Numbered from the stretch's first letter, positions 1 to 6,741 are shown. The stretch is 8,054 bases of DNA from an uncultured Planctomycetaceae bacterium (GCA_903927685.1 CAIYOB010000618.1:1-8054); one strand, 5' to 3'. Notes: a model not told the origin generated them from the sequence alone. Made by a program: numbers and translations.

Positions 1-2538
1 CTTCAGCCGGATCGTTTCCCGAGCCGGCTCGGCACTCGGCTTGAACAGGTACACCACGCCTTTCCCGGTCGCCGGATCGTAGTACTGAATGCCGTCCCAA
101 CGGCGGCCGTCAGGACGCGGCAGGATGTGATACAGATCGGCCTCGCGCACCAGGGGCCGCAAGCGGGCCTTGTACGTCGCCACGCACGCCTGGACCGCGT
201 CCTTTTCCTCCTGCGTCCACGGTTCGCTGCCGTTGCCGCCGTTGGGGGCATCCAGGAACCATTCCGGCGCGCCCAGCGACATCGAGCGGAAGGCATACTT
301 CATCCCGGCGACGCCGCGCGGCCGGAAGCCGCCGTCGGTACTGCCCAGGTGGCCTTCGAGCTGCCGCGGAGGCAACACGTAGGAACTGTCGTAGAAAGCC
401 TGCCGGACGTGCAACGCGGAGTAGGTGTCGGAGTTGAAGATCTTGACCGCGCGGCTCATCGCGCCAAAGTCCTTGATCCGCCCGCCGCCGCTGCAGTTCT
501 CCCACTGGAAATTGGGGATTTGCCGAGCCAGCGTGTCGACCATTTCGTAGAAGCCGCGCGTCGCGGCAAACGAGGCCCCGATGACTTCGCCGCGAGTACA
601 GTCCGAACGCCACATGTCGGCGTGGTACTCGCGGAACAACCGTGTGATGCGTTCCGCCCGCCGCTGCCGGTCCGCGGGATTCGCCATGTCCAGGTTGTCG
701 GTCCAGTACAAGCCGAACCGCAGACCCTTGTCATGCGCATAGTCCGCAGCCCGCTTCATGCCGGCAGCCCAATCGACCGGGTCCGAGTCGGGCTCGCTGC
801 CGTCCCACCAGGCGACATCGATCATCACCTCCTCAAAGCCCAGCGGGGCGATGTCGTCGATCAGCGGATAGTATTTCTTCTCGACCGGATCCCAGCTGCC
901 GGGCGTCTTGCCCGTCGCGCCGAAGGCGTTCCACTGGACCTTGGGATAGCCCGTGTCCTGGCGGAGGATTTCGGGCAGGCGGTACTTTGCCAGCCAGCGC
1001 CGCAGACGATTGCCGGCGTCGTCCAGGTCGCCGCGGTACGCGCCGATCAAGCCAGGGCGGATCTCGCACGCCTGGCCAGGAGCCAACTCCTCGCGCAGGT
1101 CTCCGCGGTTGCCGGCCCGGACACGCACCCCTGGCGCGGCCTCACCGGCCAATGTCACGGTCTCAATCCGGCAGCAGCTCCATTCCAAGCCCACGTAGAC
1201 CCCGTGCGGCTGGTCGGCCTCGAACACGACGTACGGAATGAACTCGCCGGTCGGAACGGTTCGTACGCTGTAGCGGCGGCCGGGAGGCTCGGTCGCCAGC
1301 GGCTGCCGGTACACGCCCACGGGGTCCGGCGTGATGCCGTCGCTGTGGAAACTCCAGAGGGCGGCAGCGCCCGCCAGGTCCAGATCGAACGTGGGCTGTT
1401 CGCCGATCCTGACCGGCCGGTCCGAACGGTTTCGAATGGTCAAGCGATGCTGGATGGGCCCAGGCCCCGGGCTCGCTTGCCAGTGCGACTCGGCTTCCAG
1501 GGTCGGATCATCGCACACAAACAGGAAGGCCAGCTGTTTTCCGCCCCGGTCACCCTCGAGCGTCTTGACCCAGCGCCAACGGAGCGCCTGCTGCTGGCCG
1601 GCGACGACGGCCACCGGCCACAGTTCGACGGACACCGGGCGGCTAATCCAGTTCCGGCCCACCGCCGGGCACGACAACTCGCGGATCGTCAAGTCGCCCC
1701 GCGCTGTGACGCCCAGCGAGATCCGCGTGTCGTCGGTCGCCAGCGTCCACGCTAGAACGGCTTCACCGGAGGCTGGGCGGGGCGTGGAATCCAGACCTAG
1801 AGCACGGGTCTCTCGAGCCGCCTCCGGGTCGATGCCGGCGTGGCCAAAGTCGGCCAGAGCCTGGTTCCAGATGCGAAACTCGTCGACCAGTCCGCGGAAG
1901 CAGCGGGCTTGATCGGTGTAGCCCAGCCCCACGGCCACCGGCAGCGTCGACGGGCGGGCCGGCGCGGGATCCTGTTCCGCAGCGACCAGCACCCCATTCA
2001 GATAGAACCGCAGATCCTCCGCCGTCTTGACCAAGGCCACATGCTGCCAGCGTTCGGCGACTAGCGGCACGCCCTCGGTCATCACCCAGCGTCCCCCACC
2101 CGCGCCGTAGGCCGCGATGAACTCGTTCGTGTTCAGGCCATCCTGTTGCAGGACGAACCCCTGGCCTTCGCTGACGTGATTGCCGAAGAGGTCGGCGTGC
2201 TGGCTCTGCCGTGGCCCCGGGTTGACCCAGCATTCCACGGTGAACCGGTCCCCGACCTGAGCCTGAAGGACTCCCGTGTCGATCCAACTGCAGCCGTCGA
2301 ACGAGGCGCATTGCCCGCGTCGGCCCGCGGCGAACGCGACCGTCCCGTGGACGGTGCAGGCGCGTTGCGACCCGGACGAATCTGTTACATCGCCGTCGAA
2401 CAGGAGCTCCAGGACGGGCCGAGACGCGTCTGCGCCGCGTGCCGCACTCCCCGACGGTTCCGCGGCTCCCGCTGCAATTGCCGCCAACGCGAGGCTTGCG
2501 GCCAGCCAACAACGCACGGTGCTTGCAGCCAAGTCCAT
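1..2538 (-). CDS. Secreted LamG-domain GH36-like alpha-galactosidase, 3' end outside window
   Basis: The reading frame is open from the ATG at 2538-2536 to base 1 (846 codons, no stop), so the C-terminus is missing. Residues 1-26 form a signal peptide ending near AGAA/EP, implying export. Residues about 41-240 look like a LamG/concanavalin-type beta-sandwich (FDGDVTDSSG, VECWVNPG, WQHVALVK, RFYLNGVLV, GLVDEFRIWNQAL). Residues about 255-500 are beta-rich, as in the N-terminal domain of GH36 enzymes. Residues about 520-800 resemble the GH36 TIM barrel: VMIDVAWWDG, LRFGLYWTD, the nucleophile region MWRSDCT (Asp646), ENCSGGGRIKDF, and NSDTY with the probable acid/base Asp704. GH36 enzymes retain configuration and usually release alpha-galactose; substrate here is inferred. 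LamG may aid carbohydrate or surface binding. GAGGGG at 2551-2546, 7 bases before ATG, supports the start. The gene lies 16 bases after the upstream gene's stop, suggesting translational coupling. Clan-level assignment is good; exact specificity is not. Confidence 0.8.
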   Translation of the reverse strand, partial: MDLAASTVRCWLAASLALAAIAAGAAEPSGSAARGADASRPVLELLFDGDVTDSSGSQRACTVHGTVAFAAGRRGQCASFDGCSWIDTGVLQAQVGDRFTVECWVNPGPRQSQHADLFGNHVSEGQGFVLQQDGLNTNEFIAAYGAGGGRWVMTEGVPLVAERWQHVALVKTAEDLRFYLNGVLVAAEQDPAPARPSTLPVAVGLGYTDQARCFRGLVDEFRIWNQALADFGHAGIDPEAARETRALGLDSTPRPASGEAVLAWTLATDDTRISLGVTARGDLTIRELSCPAVGRNWISRPVSVELWPVAVVAGQQQALRWRWVKTLEGDRGGKQLAFLFVCDDPTLEAESHWQASPGPGPIQHRLTIRNRSDRPVRIGEQPTFDLDLAGAAALWSFHSDGITPDPVGVYRQPLATEPPGRRYSVRTVPTGEFIPYVVFEADQPHGVYVGLEWSCCRIETVTLAGEAAPGVRVRAGNRGDLREELAPGQACEIRPGLIGAYRGDLDDAGNRLRRWLAKYRLPEILRQDTGYPKVQWNAFGATGKTPGSWDPVEKKYYPLIDDIAPLGFEEVMIDVAWWDGSEPDSDPVDWAAGMKRAADYAHDKGLRFGLYWTDNLDMANPADRQRRAERITRLFREYHADMWRSDCTRGEVIGASFAATRGFYEMVDTLARQIPNFQWENCSGGGRIKDFGAMSRAVKIFNSDTYSALHVRQAFYDSSYVLPPRQLEGHLGSTDGGFRPRGVAGMKYAFRSMSLGAPEWFLDAPNGGNGSEPWTQEEKDAVQACVATYKARLRPLVREADLYHILPRPDGRRWDGIQYYDPATGKGVVYLFKPSAEPARETIRLK

Positions 2539-2554
2539 CGTTCTACCCCTCAGA

Positions 2555-4012
2555 TCACCGCGGCGCGGATGTTGTCGTCGTTTCCCGTTTGGCTTCCTGC
2601 GCGGGCGGGCGCGGCGTGAACGTCAGGGACTCGGCCAACGTGCGGTCGCCTCCGGCAAATCGTTCCATGACACTGGACTGCAGGGTGAACGACAGCGACG
2701 CTTGCCGCCCTTGCTCGTTCGACACATGATAAAATACCCAGTTGATAGGTACCTCGGAGGCAATCCCGGTGGCCTGAACTCGCAGGATCCGCCGCCCGTC
2801 GTCCGTCATGCTCTGCGACGCCTCGGCGATCTGGCCCGCGCTGCTGGTCAACGACTCCAGTACCTCGGCCTGGAAAGCCTCCAAAGCCAGACGCTGTCCC
2901 GGTTCCGCATCAGCGAGTTCCGTGAGGTTGCATTGCGCGATCAGGTCTCCGCCGTCGACGCACCGCAGCACGCACAAGTCGTGACGATCCACCAGCACGC
3001 GCCAACGGCGATCGTGAATCAGGCTCAGGTGGCTCTCCTGCGGCCGCAGTTCGAGAAGCGTCGCTCCCGCCGAGGCGGTCAAGGACAGGCCGCGAAGGGC
3101 GACGTCGCTGAGCGTCTCGACCGCGGCCTGTGGCGTGACGGCGACCCGCAGACGGGCCGTTACATCCAGTCCCGGCTCGGCGTGACCGATCTCTCGCCGC
3201 TCATGGAAATTGGCCGCCAGCCAGGTGACCGCTCGCTGGGCCATATCGAAATTGGCCTTCGCCTTCAGCTCGATCTTGGACGCCACGCCTTGCGCGGCGC
3301 CTTCGAGCGAGCCCTGAATGGTCAGAATCGCCAGATTCCCGTCGACCTTGTCCAGGGTTCCCTGGACACTGCTGCTGGTGACAGCATCCAAGCCCAGCAG
3401 GATCGCCAGTGACTCGCGGGCGACTTGCCACGCCTCGCCGGCGCGAACCGTCCGGTCGGGCAGCAGCCCGGACAGGGCCAAACTGTTGCCCTGGATATCG
3501 ATCAAGTCCAGGTCGTCACGGCTGAGGGGCCCCAGGGGAGAAAACAGCGTCGGCTCGCCACCGTCGATTTGAGCGACCACGATTCGCCGTTCCGAGTTCA
3601 TCTGGGGCGTGGCCATGCCCTGGCCCACTTTGACCTCGGCCGAGGCGTCGCGATAGCTTCGGACTGATCGCCGGAGCCCGCTGACAGCATCGCACGCCAG
3701 CAGTCGCTCGTCGTAAGACACCTTGCCGGCCACAACCACGGGCAATTTGTTTTGTTCCCCCTCGCCGGCCTGGACCAGAAGATCCCCACGGACCTCGACA
3801 ACCGCCTGGACCTGTTGGATCGCGTCTGGTGTCAGAGTCGCTTTCAGACTGCAACTGTCTTCAGCGTAACAGGTTGCGAAACATAACGACAGGCAGACTG
3901 CCGCCAGAACGCGGATTGTCGCCCACGCGAGTCGCCTGCGATTTTGGCGAATTCTTGACAATTCTTCCCGGATAGCATCGACTAAAGGAAGGTGTCGATC
4001 GTCAGTTGTCAT
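2555..4012 (-). CDS. Secreted protein of unknown function (485 aa)
   Basis: I do not recognise the family. The frame extends upstream to 4285, but the ATG at 4012-4010 is preferred. It has GGAG 10 bases upstream, and it places an Arg-rich n-region (RQNRRRLAW) just before a hydrophobic stretch at residues about 29-47, ending in an AxA-like site (CYA/ED, about residue 50). The mature part appears beta-rich without further membrane segments. Around residues 155-200 there is a block FSPLGPLSRDDLDLIDIQG followed by LLPDRTVRAGEAW, a 'LP..pV..Gd.W' pattern I associate loosely with secreted bacterial proteins of unknown function. The C-terminal third (about 300-460) has WRVLVDRHDLCVLRC, with several cysteines that could pair outside the cytoplasm, and a Thr-rich polar tail. 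Its stop lies 16 bases before the GH36-like gene, so co-expression in the envelope or periplasm is likely. An enzymatic role is not evident. Confidence 0.8.
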   Translation of the reverse strand: MTTDDRHLPLVDAIREELSRIRQNRRRLAWATIRVLAAVCLSLCFATCYAEDSCSLKATLTPDAIQQVQAVVEVRGDLLVQAGEGEQNKLPVVVAGKVSYDERLLACDAVSGLRRSVRSYRDASAEVKVGQGMATPQMNSERRIVVAQIDGGEPTLFSPLGPLSRDDLDLIDIQGNSLALSGLLPDRTVRAGEAWQVARESLAILLGLDAVTSSSVQGTLDKVDGNLAILTIQGSLEGAAQGVASKIELKAKANFDMAQRAVTWLAANFHERREIGHAEPGLDVTARLRVAVTPQAAVETLSDVALRGLSLTASAGATLLELRPQESHLSLIHDRRWRVLVDRHDLCVLRCVDGGDLIAQCNLTELADAEPGQRLALEAFQAEVLESLTSSAGQIAEASQSMTDDGRRILRVQATGIASEVPINWVFYHVSNEQGRQASLSFTLQSSVMERFAGGDRTLAESLTFTPRPPAQEAKRETTTTSAPR

Positions 4013-4022
4013 AGGACGTCCA

Positions 4023-4026
4023 CTCC
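4023..4026 (-). promoter_or_regulatory. Ribosome binding site choosing the 4012 start
   Basis: GGAG on the minus strand lies 10 bases before the ATG at 4012-4010 of the secreted unknown protein. It sits within an imperfect dyad at 4020-4034 (CCAC/GTGG arms around TCCGGA plus one base). The start it supports gives a protein beginning about 28 residues before the signal-peptide hydrophobic core; the longer open frame to 4285 would bury that signal about 120 residues in, which is implausible. Confidence 0.55.
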
Positions 4027-4189
4027 GGAGGTGGCGGAAAACTTTGCGCAATCGGTAAATCGGTCCGTGACGTTGGCTCGGTTGAGTCGTTTTGCCGCAG
4101 TTCGCTCCAGAACGCCGAGCAAGACCGTACGGGGAAGAATTGGTGAGCTGCAGCGCGAACTTTGGATCGACATTTTCCACTAAGTCTGA

Positions 4190-4220
4190 TTGAACCCGCG
4201 GCGATGGGGCCGCGTATAAG
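4190..4220 (+). promoter_or_regulatory. Candidate sigma-factor promoter with dyad in the spacer
   Basis: TTGAAC (4190-4195) and TATAAG (4215-4220) resemble -35 and -10 boxes but are 19 bases apart, longer than the usual 17. The spacer is almost wholly an inverted repeat, CGCGGC (4197-4202), six bases, GCCGCG (4209-4214). A 19-base spacer filled by a dyad is the arrangement known for MerR-family operators. Transcription would start near 4227, giving a leader of about 130 bases before the ATG at 4357. GC-rich dyads arise by chance in such genomes, so this is tentative. Confidence 0.3.
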
Positions 4221-4238
4221 GTCTTGACATCCGCGAGA

Positions 4239-4277
4239 GGATGGCAGGTGCCAGGGAGCATCCCATGAAAGGGATGC
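4239..4277 (+). promoter_or_regulatory. Overlapping, mutually exclusive inverted repeats in the sigma gene leader
   Basis: GCATCCC (4258-4264) and GGGATGC (4271-4277) make a perfect 7-base-pair stem with the loop ATGAAA. The CATCC part (4259-4263) can alternatively pair with an upstream GGATG (4239-4243), and TGGCA/TGCCA make a small hairpin between them. Only one of the two larger pairings can form at a time. The lack of a T tract argues against a simple terminator. Regulation by this structure is inference only. Confidence 0.35.
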
Positions 4278-4343
4278 CACCCCAAGCGAGAGGCGCTGGC
4301 CGGTGCGGTGGGAGCCGCAGGGAACGCCGCCAGCTCCGGAAAT

Positions 4344-4351
4344 GGAAGAGG
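4344..4351 (+). promoter_or_regulatory. Ribosome binding site choosing the 4357 start of the sigma factor
   Basis: GGAAGAGG lies 5 bases before the ATG at 4357. The frame also opens at GTG 4303 and ATG 4342, but neither has as strong a site and the extra 5 to 18 residues (Pro/Glu-rich) look unlike a conserved domain. I therefore take 4357 as the start. Confidence 0.55.
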
Positions 4352-4356
4352 CTGTC

Positions 4357-6024
4357 ATGCATGCTGCCTATCGCAGTCAACAGATGAAAGAACTGCGAGA
4401 CCAGCAGGTCCGGTTTGCTCCACGCGCCAGGAAACTGGAACAGGTTGATCGTGCGGAGCGGTTGCTGGCGGAGCTGGATCCGGCGCGGATGTACAGTTAC
4501 GAGTATCTGTGCTTTCGCATCACCGACTACCGGCCGGACATCTCGCCCCAATCCGTCGTATCGGGGGAAGAAGCCCGGCACGACGTGCGGCTGTTCGTCG
4601 AGGATGTATCGGACGCGGCGAATCTCCGCGTGGGTGAGTTGCCCGAAGCGGTCCATACGGTCGCAGACCTCAGCCGCATGTTCAATGTGTCGACAAAGAC
4701 GATTTCGCGATGGCGCGAACTCGGACTGGTCAGCCGGCGTTTCGTCTTTGCCGGCGGCAAGAAACGGGTCGGGTTCCTGCAAAGCAGCGTCGAACGATTT
4801 GTCAGCAGCCACGTCGAGCGTGTCGAGCGGGGCGAGCGGTTCGGTCAATTGAGCACCGAAGAGCGCAGTCAGATCGTCCAGCGGGCTCGCCGGCTCGCCC
4901 GCGCCGGCGCGGGCCAGACCGAAGTCGCGAAGCGAATCGCCAAGCGGCTGAACCGCAGCGTCGAGGCGATCCGCTACACGTTGAAGTCGTTCGACCAGAA
5001 GCATCCAGCGTTGGCCTTGTTTCCGGATCGTACTGGTCCCCTTTCGGCCGAATTGAAGGAAGACCTGTACCAGGACTACCGCCGCGGACAATCCGTGACC
5101 GAACTGGCCGAGCGTTACGGGCGGACTCGCACGTCGATTTACCGGGTTATCAACGAAACGCGCGCCCGCAAGCTTCTAGAGCTGCCGCTGGACTTTATCT
5201 ACAACGAGGAGTTTGATCTGCCAGGCGCCGAGGCGGAATTGCTTGGTCCCCTGCCAGCGGGCAACGACGAGCCTAAGAAGCTGCGCGTCCCTGCTGGATT
5301 GCCGCCATATCTGACTGCGTTGTACGAGGTGCCTTTGCTGACACGTGAGCAGGAGCAGCACGTTTTCCGAAAGTACAACTACCTCAAGTATCGGGCCGCC
5401 CAGTTGCGAGCAGGTTTAAATCCTGCGCGGGCCACGACGAGCTTGATGGATCGGATCGAGCAGTTGTACGAGCAAGCGGTCAAGACGAAGAATCGGATTG
5501 TGCAAGCCAATCTGCGACTGGTCGTGTCCATTGCCAAGCGGCACGTCGGCGTCGCCGATGACTTTTTCAGCCTGGTCAGCGATGGGAATATCTCCCTCAT
5601 GCGGGCCGTTGACAAATTCGACTACGCTCGGGGCAACAAGTTCAGCACGTACGCCACTTGGGCGATCATGCGCAATTTCGCCCGGACAATTCCGGACGAG
5701 TTCAAGCACCGGGAGCGATTCCGAACCTGCCAGGATGAGATGTTTGACGCCGAACAGGACAAACGGGCCACTCCCCTTGCAATGGAAAGTGCCCAGCACT
5801 TGCGAGAACAACAAATCGAGCGTATCTTATCACGCCTTGACGAACGAGAGCAGCGGATCATTATCAGCCGATTTGGCTTGAACCACGACCAGGAACCGAA
5901 AACCTTGCAGGAAGTGGGCAGCCAGTTGGGGGTTACCAAGGAACGAATTCGCCAGATCGAAGCCCGCGCGCTGGACAAACTGCGGATCGAAGCAGAACGC
6001 GAAAAGATCGAAGTTCCAGAGTAG
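4357..6024 (+). CDS. Sigma-70 family RNA polymerase sigma factor with N-terminal HTH array (555 aa)
   Basis: It should bind core RNA polymerase and direct promoter recognition. From the ATG at 4357: residues 25-95, charged, unassigned; 100-152, a MerR-like winged HTH (VADLSRMFNVSTKTISRWRE, then a basic wing and QSSVERFV); 167-213, a second HTH-like segment; 229-274, a third (SVTELAERYGRTRTSIYRVI). Then region 1.2 at about 317-350 (YLTALYEVPLLTREQEQ), region 2 at 378-457 (NLRLVVSIAKRH, GNISLMRAVDKFDY, KFSTYATW), and region 4 at 482-545 (TLQEVGSQLGVTKERIRQIE). Only about 25 residues separate regions 2 and 4, so region 3 is missing or vestigial. Region 4.2 closely follows primary sigma factors, predicting TTGACA-like -35 recognition, while region 2.4 departs from them. 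It is followed by a terminator-like hairpin and looks monocistronic. It is an alternative rather than housekeeping sigma factor by this architecture, though I cannot exclude a lineage-specific major role. Confidence 0.9.
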   Translation: MHAAYRSQQMKELRDQQVRFAPRARKLEQVDRAERLLAELDPARMYSYEYLCFRITDYRPDISPQSVVSGEEARHDVRLFVEDVSDAANLRVGELPEAVHTVADLSRMFNVSTKTISRWRELGLVSRRFVFAGGKKRVGFLQSSVERFVSSHVERVERGERFGQLSTEERSQIVQRARRLARAGAGQTEVAKRIAKRLNRSVEAIRYTLKSFDQKHPALALFPDRTGPLSAELKEDLYQDYRRGQSVTELAERYGRTRTSIYRVINETRARKLLELPLDFIYNEEFDLPGAEAELLGPLPAGNDEPKKLRVPAGLPPYLTALYEVPLLTREQEQHVFRKYNYLKYRAAQLRAGLNPARATTSLMDRIEQLYEQAVKTKNRIVQANLRLVVSIAKRHVGVADDFFSLVSDGNISLMRAVDKFDYARGNKFSTYATWAIMRNFARTIPDEFKHRERFRTCQDEMFDAEQDKRATPLAMESAQHLREQQIERILSRLDEREQRIIISRFGLNHDQEPKTLQEVGSQLGVTKERIRQIEARALDKLRIEAEREKIEVPE

Positions 6025-6063
6025 CCACAGCCGAAAAGGCAACGAATCGGACCGCGGGTGAAC

Positions 6064-6126
6064 TGCCTGGACTGGAATTCCTCCGCCTTGGCGCAGGTGT
6101 TTCCAACCTCTCCAGGCATGTTTTTT
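6064..6126 (+). terminator. Rho-independent-type terminator after the sigma factor gene
   Basis: TGCCTGGA (6064-6071) pairs perfectly with TCCAGGCA (6111-6118). Inside, TGGAA (6073-6077) pairs with TTCCA (6101-6105), and CGCC/GGCG (6084-6093) makes a short inner hairpin. The stem is followed by TG and six T (6121-6126). It begins 40 bases after the TAG at 6022-6024 and ends 12 bases before the tRNA promoter-like site, so it would insulate the two units. The long interior makes it less compact than a textbook terminator. Confidence 0.55.
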
Positions 6127-6137
6127 CCGTTTTCGGC

Positions 6138-6165
6138 TTGCGTGATTCCGTTGCGTCGCTATATT
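6138..6165 (+). promoter_or_regulatory. Candidate promoter of the tRNA-tuf operon
   Basis: TTGCGT (6138-6143) and TATATT (6160-6165), 16 bases apart, resemble sigma-70 -35 and -10 boxes. They lie directly after the terminator-like structure and about 46 bases before the first tRNA, which fits a short leader trimmed by RNase P. No equally good pair occurs between the tRNAs. Confidence 0.45.
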
Positions 6166-6211
6166 AGCCGGTTTTCGCAGCGGGGAGCTTGGCCGTAGGC
6201 GTGATTAGCCA

Positions 6212-6284
6212 GCCAGCGTAGCTCAGTTGGTAGAGCAGCTGATTTGTAATCAGCCGGTCGTGGGTTCAAGCCCCTCCGCTGGCT
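6212..6284 (+). tRNA. trnT: tRNA-Thr(UGU)
   Basis: This 73-base cloverleaf has a perfect acceptor stem GCCAGCG/CGCTGGC, D arm GCTC-AGTTGGTA-GAGC, anticodon stem GCTGA/TCAGC with loop TTTGTAA (anticodon UGU at 6245-6247, reading ACA), and T loop TTCAAGC. The discriminator is U and CCA is not encoded, so a CCA-adding enzyme must finish it. The T stem GTGGG/CCCTC has one U-U mismatch at its second pair. It is the first gene of the cluster, in the position of E. coli thrU. Confidence 0.95.
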
Positions 6285-6338
6285 CTGGATTTGATTAGCT
6301 GGGGTGAAACCCCTTGCAGCATAAAGGGTTTGGTATCC

Positions 6339-6420
6339 GGGGGGTTTCCCGAGTGGTCAAAGGGGACGGACTGTAAATCCGTTGGCTACGCCTTCGCAGG
6401 TTCGAATCCTGCACCCCCCA
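6339..6420 (+). tRNA. trnY: tRNA-Tyr(GUA)
   Basis: This is an 82-base class II tRNA. The acceptor stem is GGGGGGT/ACCCCCC with discriminator A, the anticodon stem ACGGA/TCCGT holds loop CTGTAAA (GUA at 6373-6375), the long variable arm contains a GGC-TAC-GCC hairpin, and the T arm GCAGG-TTCGAAT-CCTGC is perfect. CCA is not encoded. It decodes UAU and UAC and matches E. coli tyrU in cluster order. The preceding 54-base spacer contains a GGGG-TGAAA-CCCC hairpin (6301-6313). Confidence 0.95.
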
Positions 6421-6473
6421 TTTATCTACCGACGCGGGCGTTCGGGAGAAAGAAATCAACAAACAGACAATGG

Positions 6474-6544
6474 GCGGGTGTAGCTCAATGGTAGAGCAAT
6501 AGCCTTCCAAGCTGAAGACGAGGGTTCGATTCCCTTCACCCGCT
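6474..6544 (+). tRNA. trnG: tRNA-Gly(UCC)
   Basis: This 71-base cloverleaf has acceptor GCGGGTG/CACCCGC, D arm GCTC-AATGGTA-GAGC, anticodon loop CTTCCAA (UCC at 6506-6508, reading GGA and likely GGG) and T loop TTCGATT. The outermost anticodon-stem pair (27-43) is an A-A mismatch and the next is a U-G wobble, so that stem is weaker than usual. The discriminator is U and CCA is not encoded. Position and anticodon match E. coli glyT. Confidence 0.95.
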
Positions 6545-6598
6545 CTCGGAAGCAGCCTAAGGGCGGTAGCAAACCGAAACGACATGCGTTAAGATTTG

Positions 6599-6671
<73 letters not shown>

Positions 6672-6741
6672 CTCGGCAAGAAGTGGCCTCGTAGGCCTCG
6701 GCTCCATGGGGTGAAGAAGCAAACCACTGTGGGTTGTGTTG

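Larger units (their letters stand above)
4013..4356. other. Divergent intergenic region (344 bases)
   Basis: This gap separates the minus-strand secretion operon from the plus-strand sigma factor gene and must hold promoters for both. On the plus strand it contains a TTGAAC/TATAAG pair enclosing a dyad (4190-4220), an isolated TTGACA (4224-4229), overlapping inverted repeats (4239-4277), and a small overlapping frame with a good ribosome site (4265-4387). For the minus-strand genes I found no convincing -35/-10 pair. I see no RNA gene or transposon end in it. Confidence 0.7.

Noticed and set aside
127..1755. Long plus-strand open frame (542 codons)
   Set aside because: It is antisense to the GH36-like gene. 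Its translation is Arg/Ala/Pro-rich with no motif, while the minus strand has a signal peptide, LamG and GH36 motifs.
2276..3412. Plus-strand open frame (378 codons)
   Set aside because: Antisense to the secreted unknown protein and GH36-like gene; low-complexity GC-driven composition and no ribosome site of note.
4303..4356. Upstream GTG/ATG starts extending the sigma factor by 5 to 18 residues
   Set aside because: Weaker ribosome sites than the GGAAGAGG before 4357, and the extension looks non-conserved; not excluded outright.
4180..5091. Minus-strand open frame (303 codons)
   Set aside because: It mirrors the N-terminal part of the sigma factor, whose HTH and sigma motifs on the plus strand are unmistakable.
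6202..6299. TGATTAGC repeated on either side of tRNA-Thr(UGU) (6202-6209 and 6292-6299), suggesting an insertion or att site
   Set aside because: Only 8 bases, and the tRNA is in its conserved operon position; no integrase or element nearby.
6301..6331. GGGG/CCCC hairpin and overlapping AAACCC/GGGTTT pairing between tRNA-Thr and tRNA-Tyr
   Set aside because: Short, in a spacer removed during tRNA processing; not enough to claim a switch.
6291..6494. Small plus-strand frame and its minus-strand counterpart across the tRNAs
   Set aside because: They run through tRNA-Tyr and part of tRNA-Gly; the cloverleaves explain the sequence.
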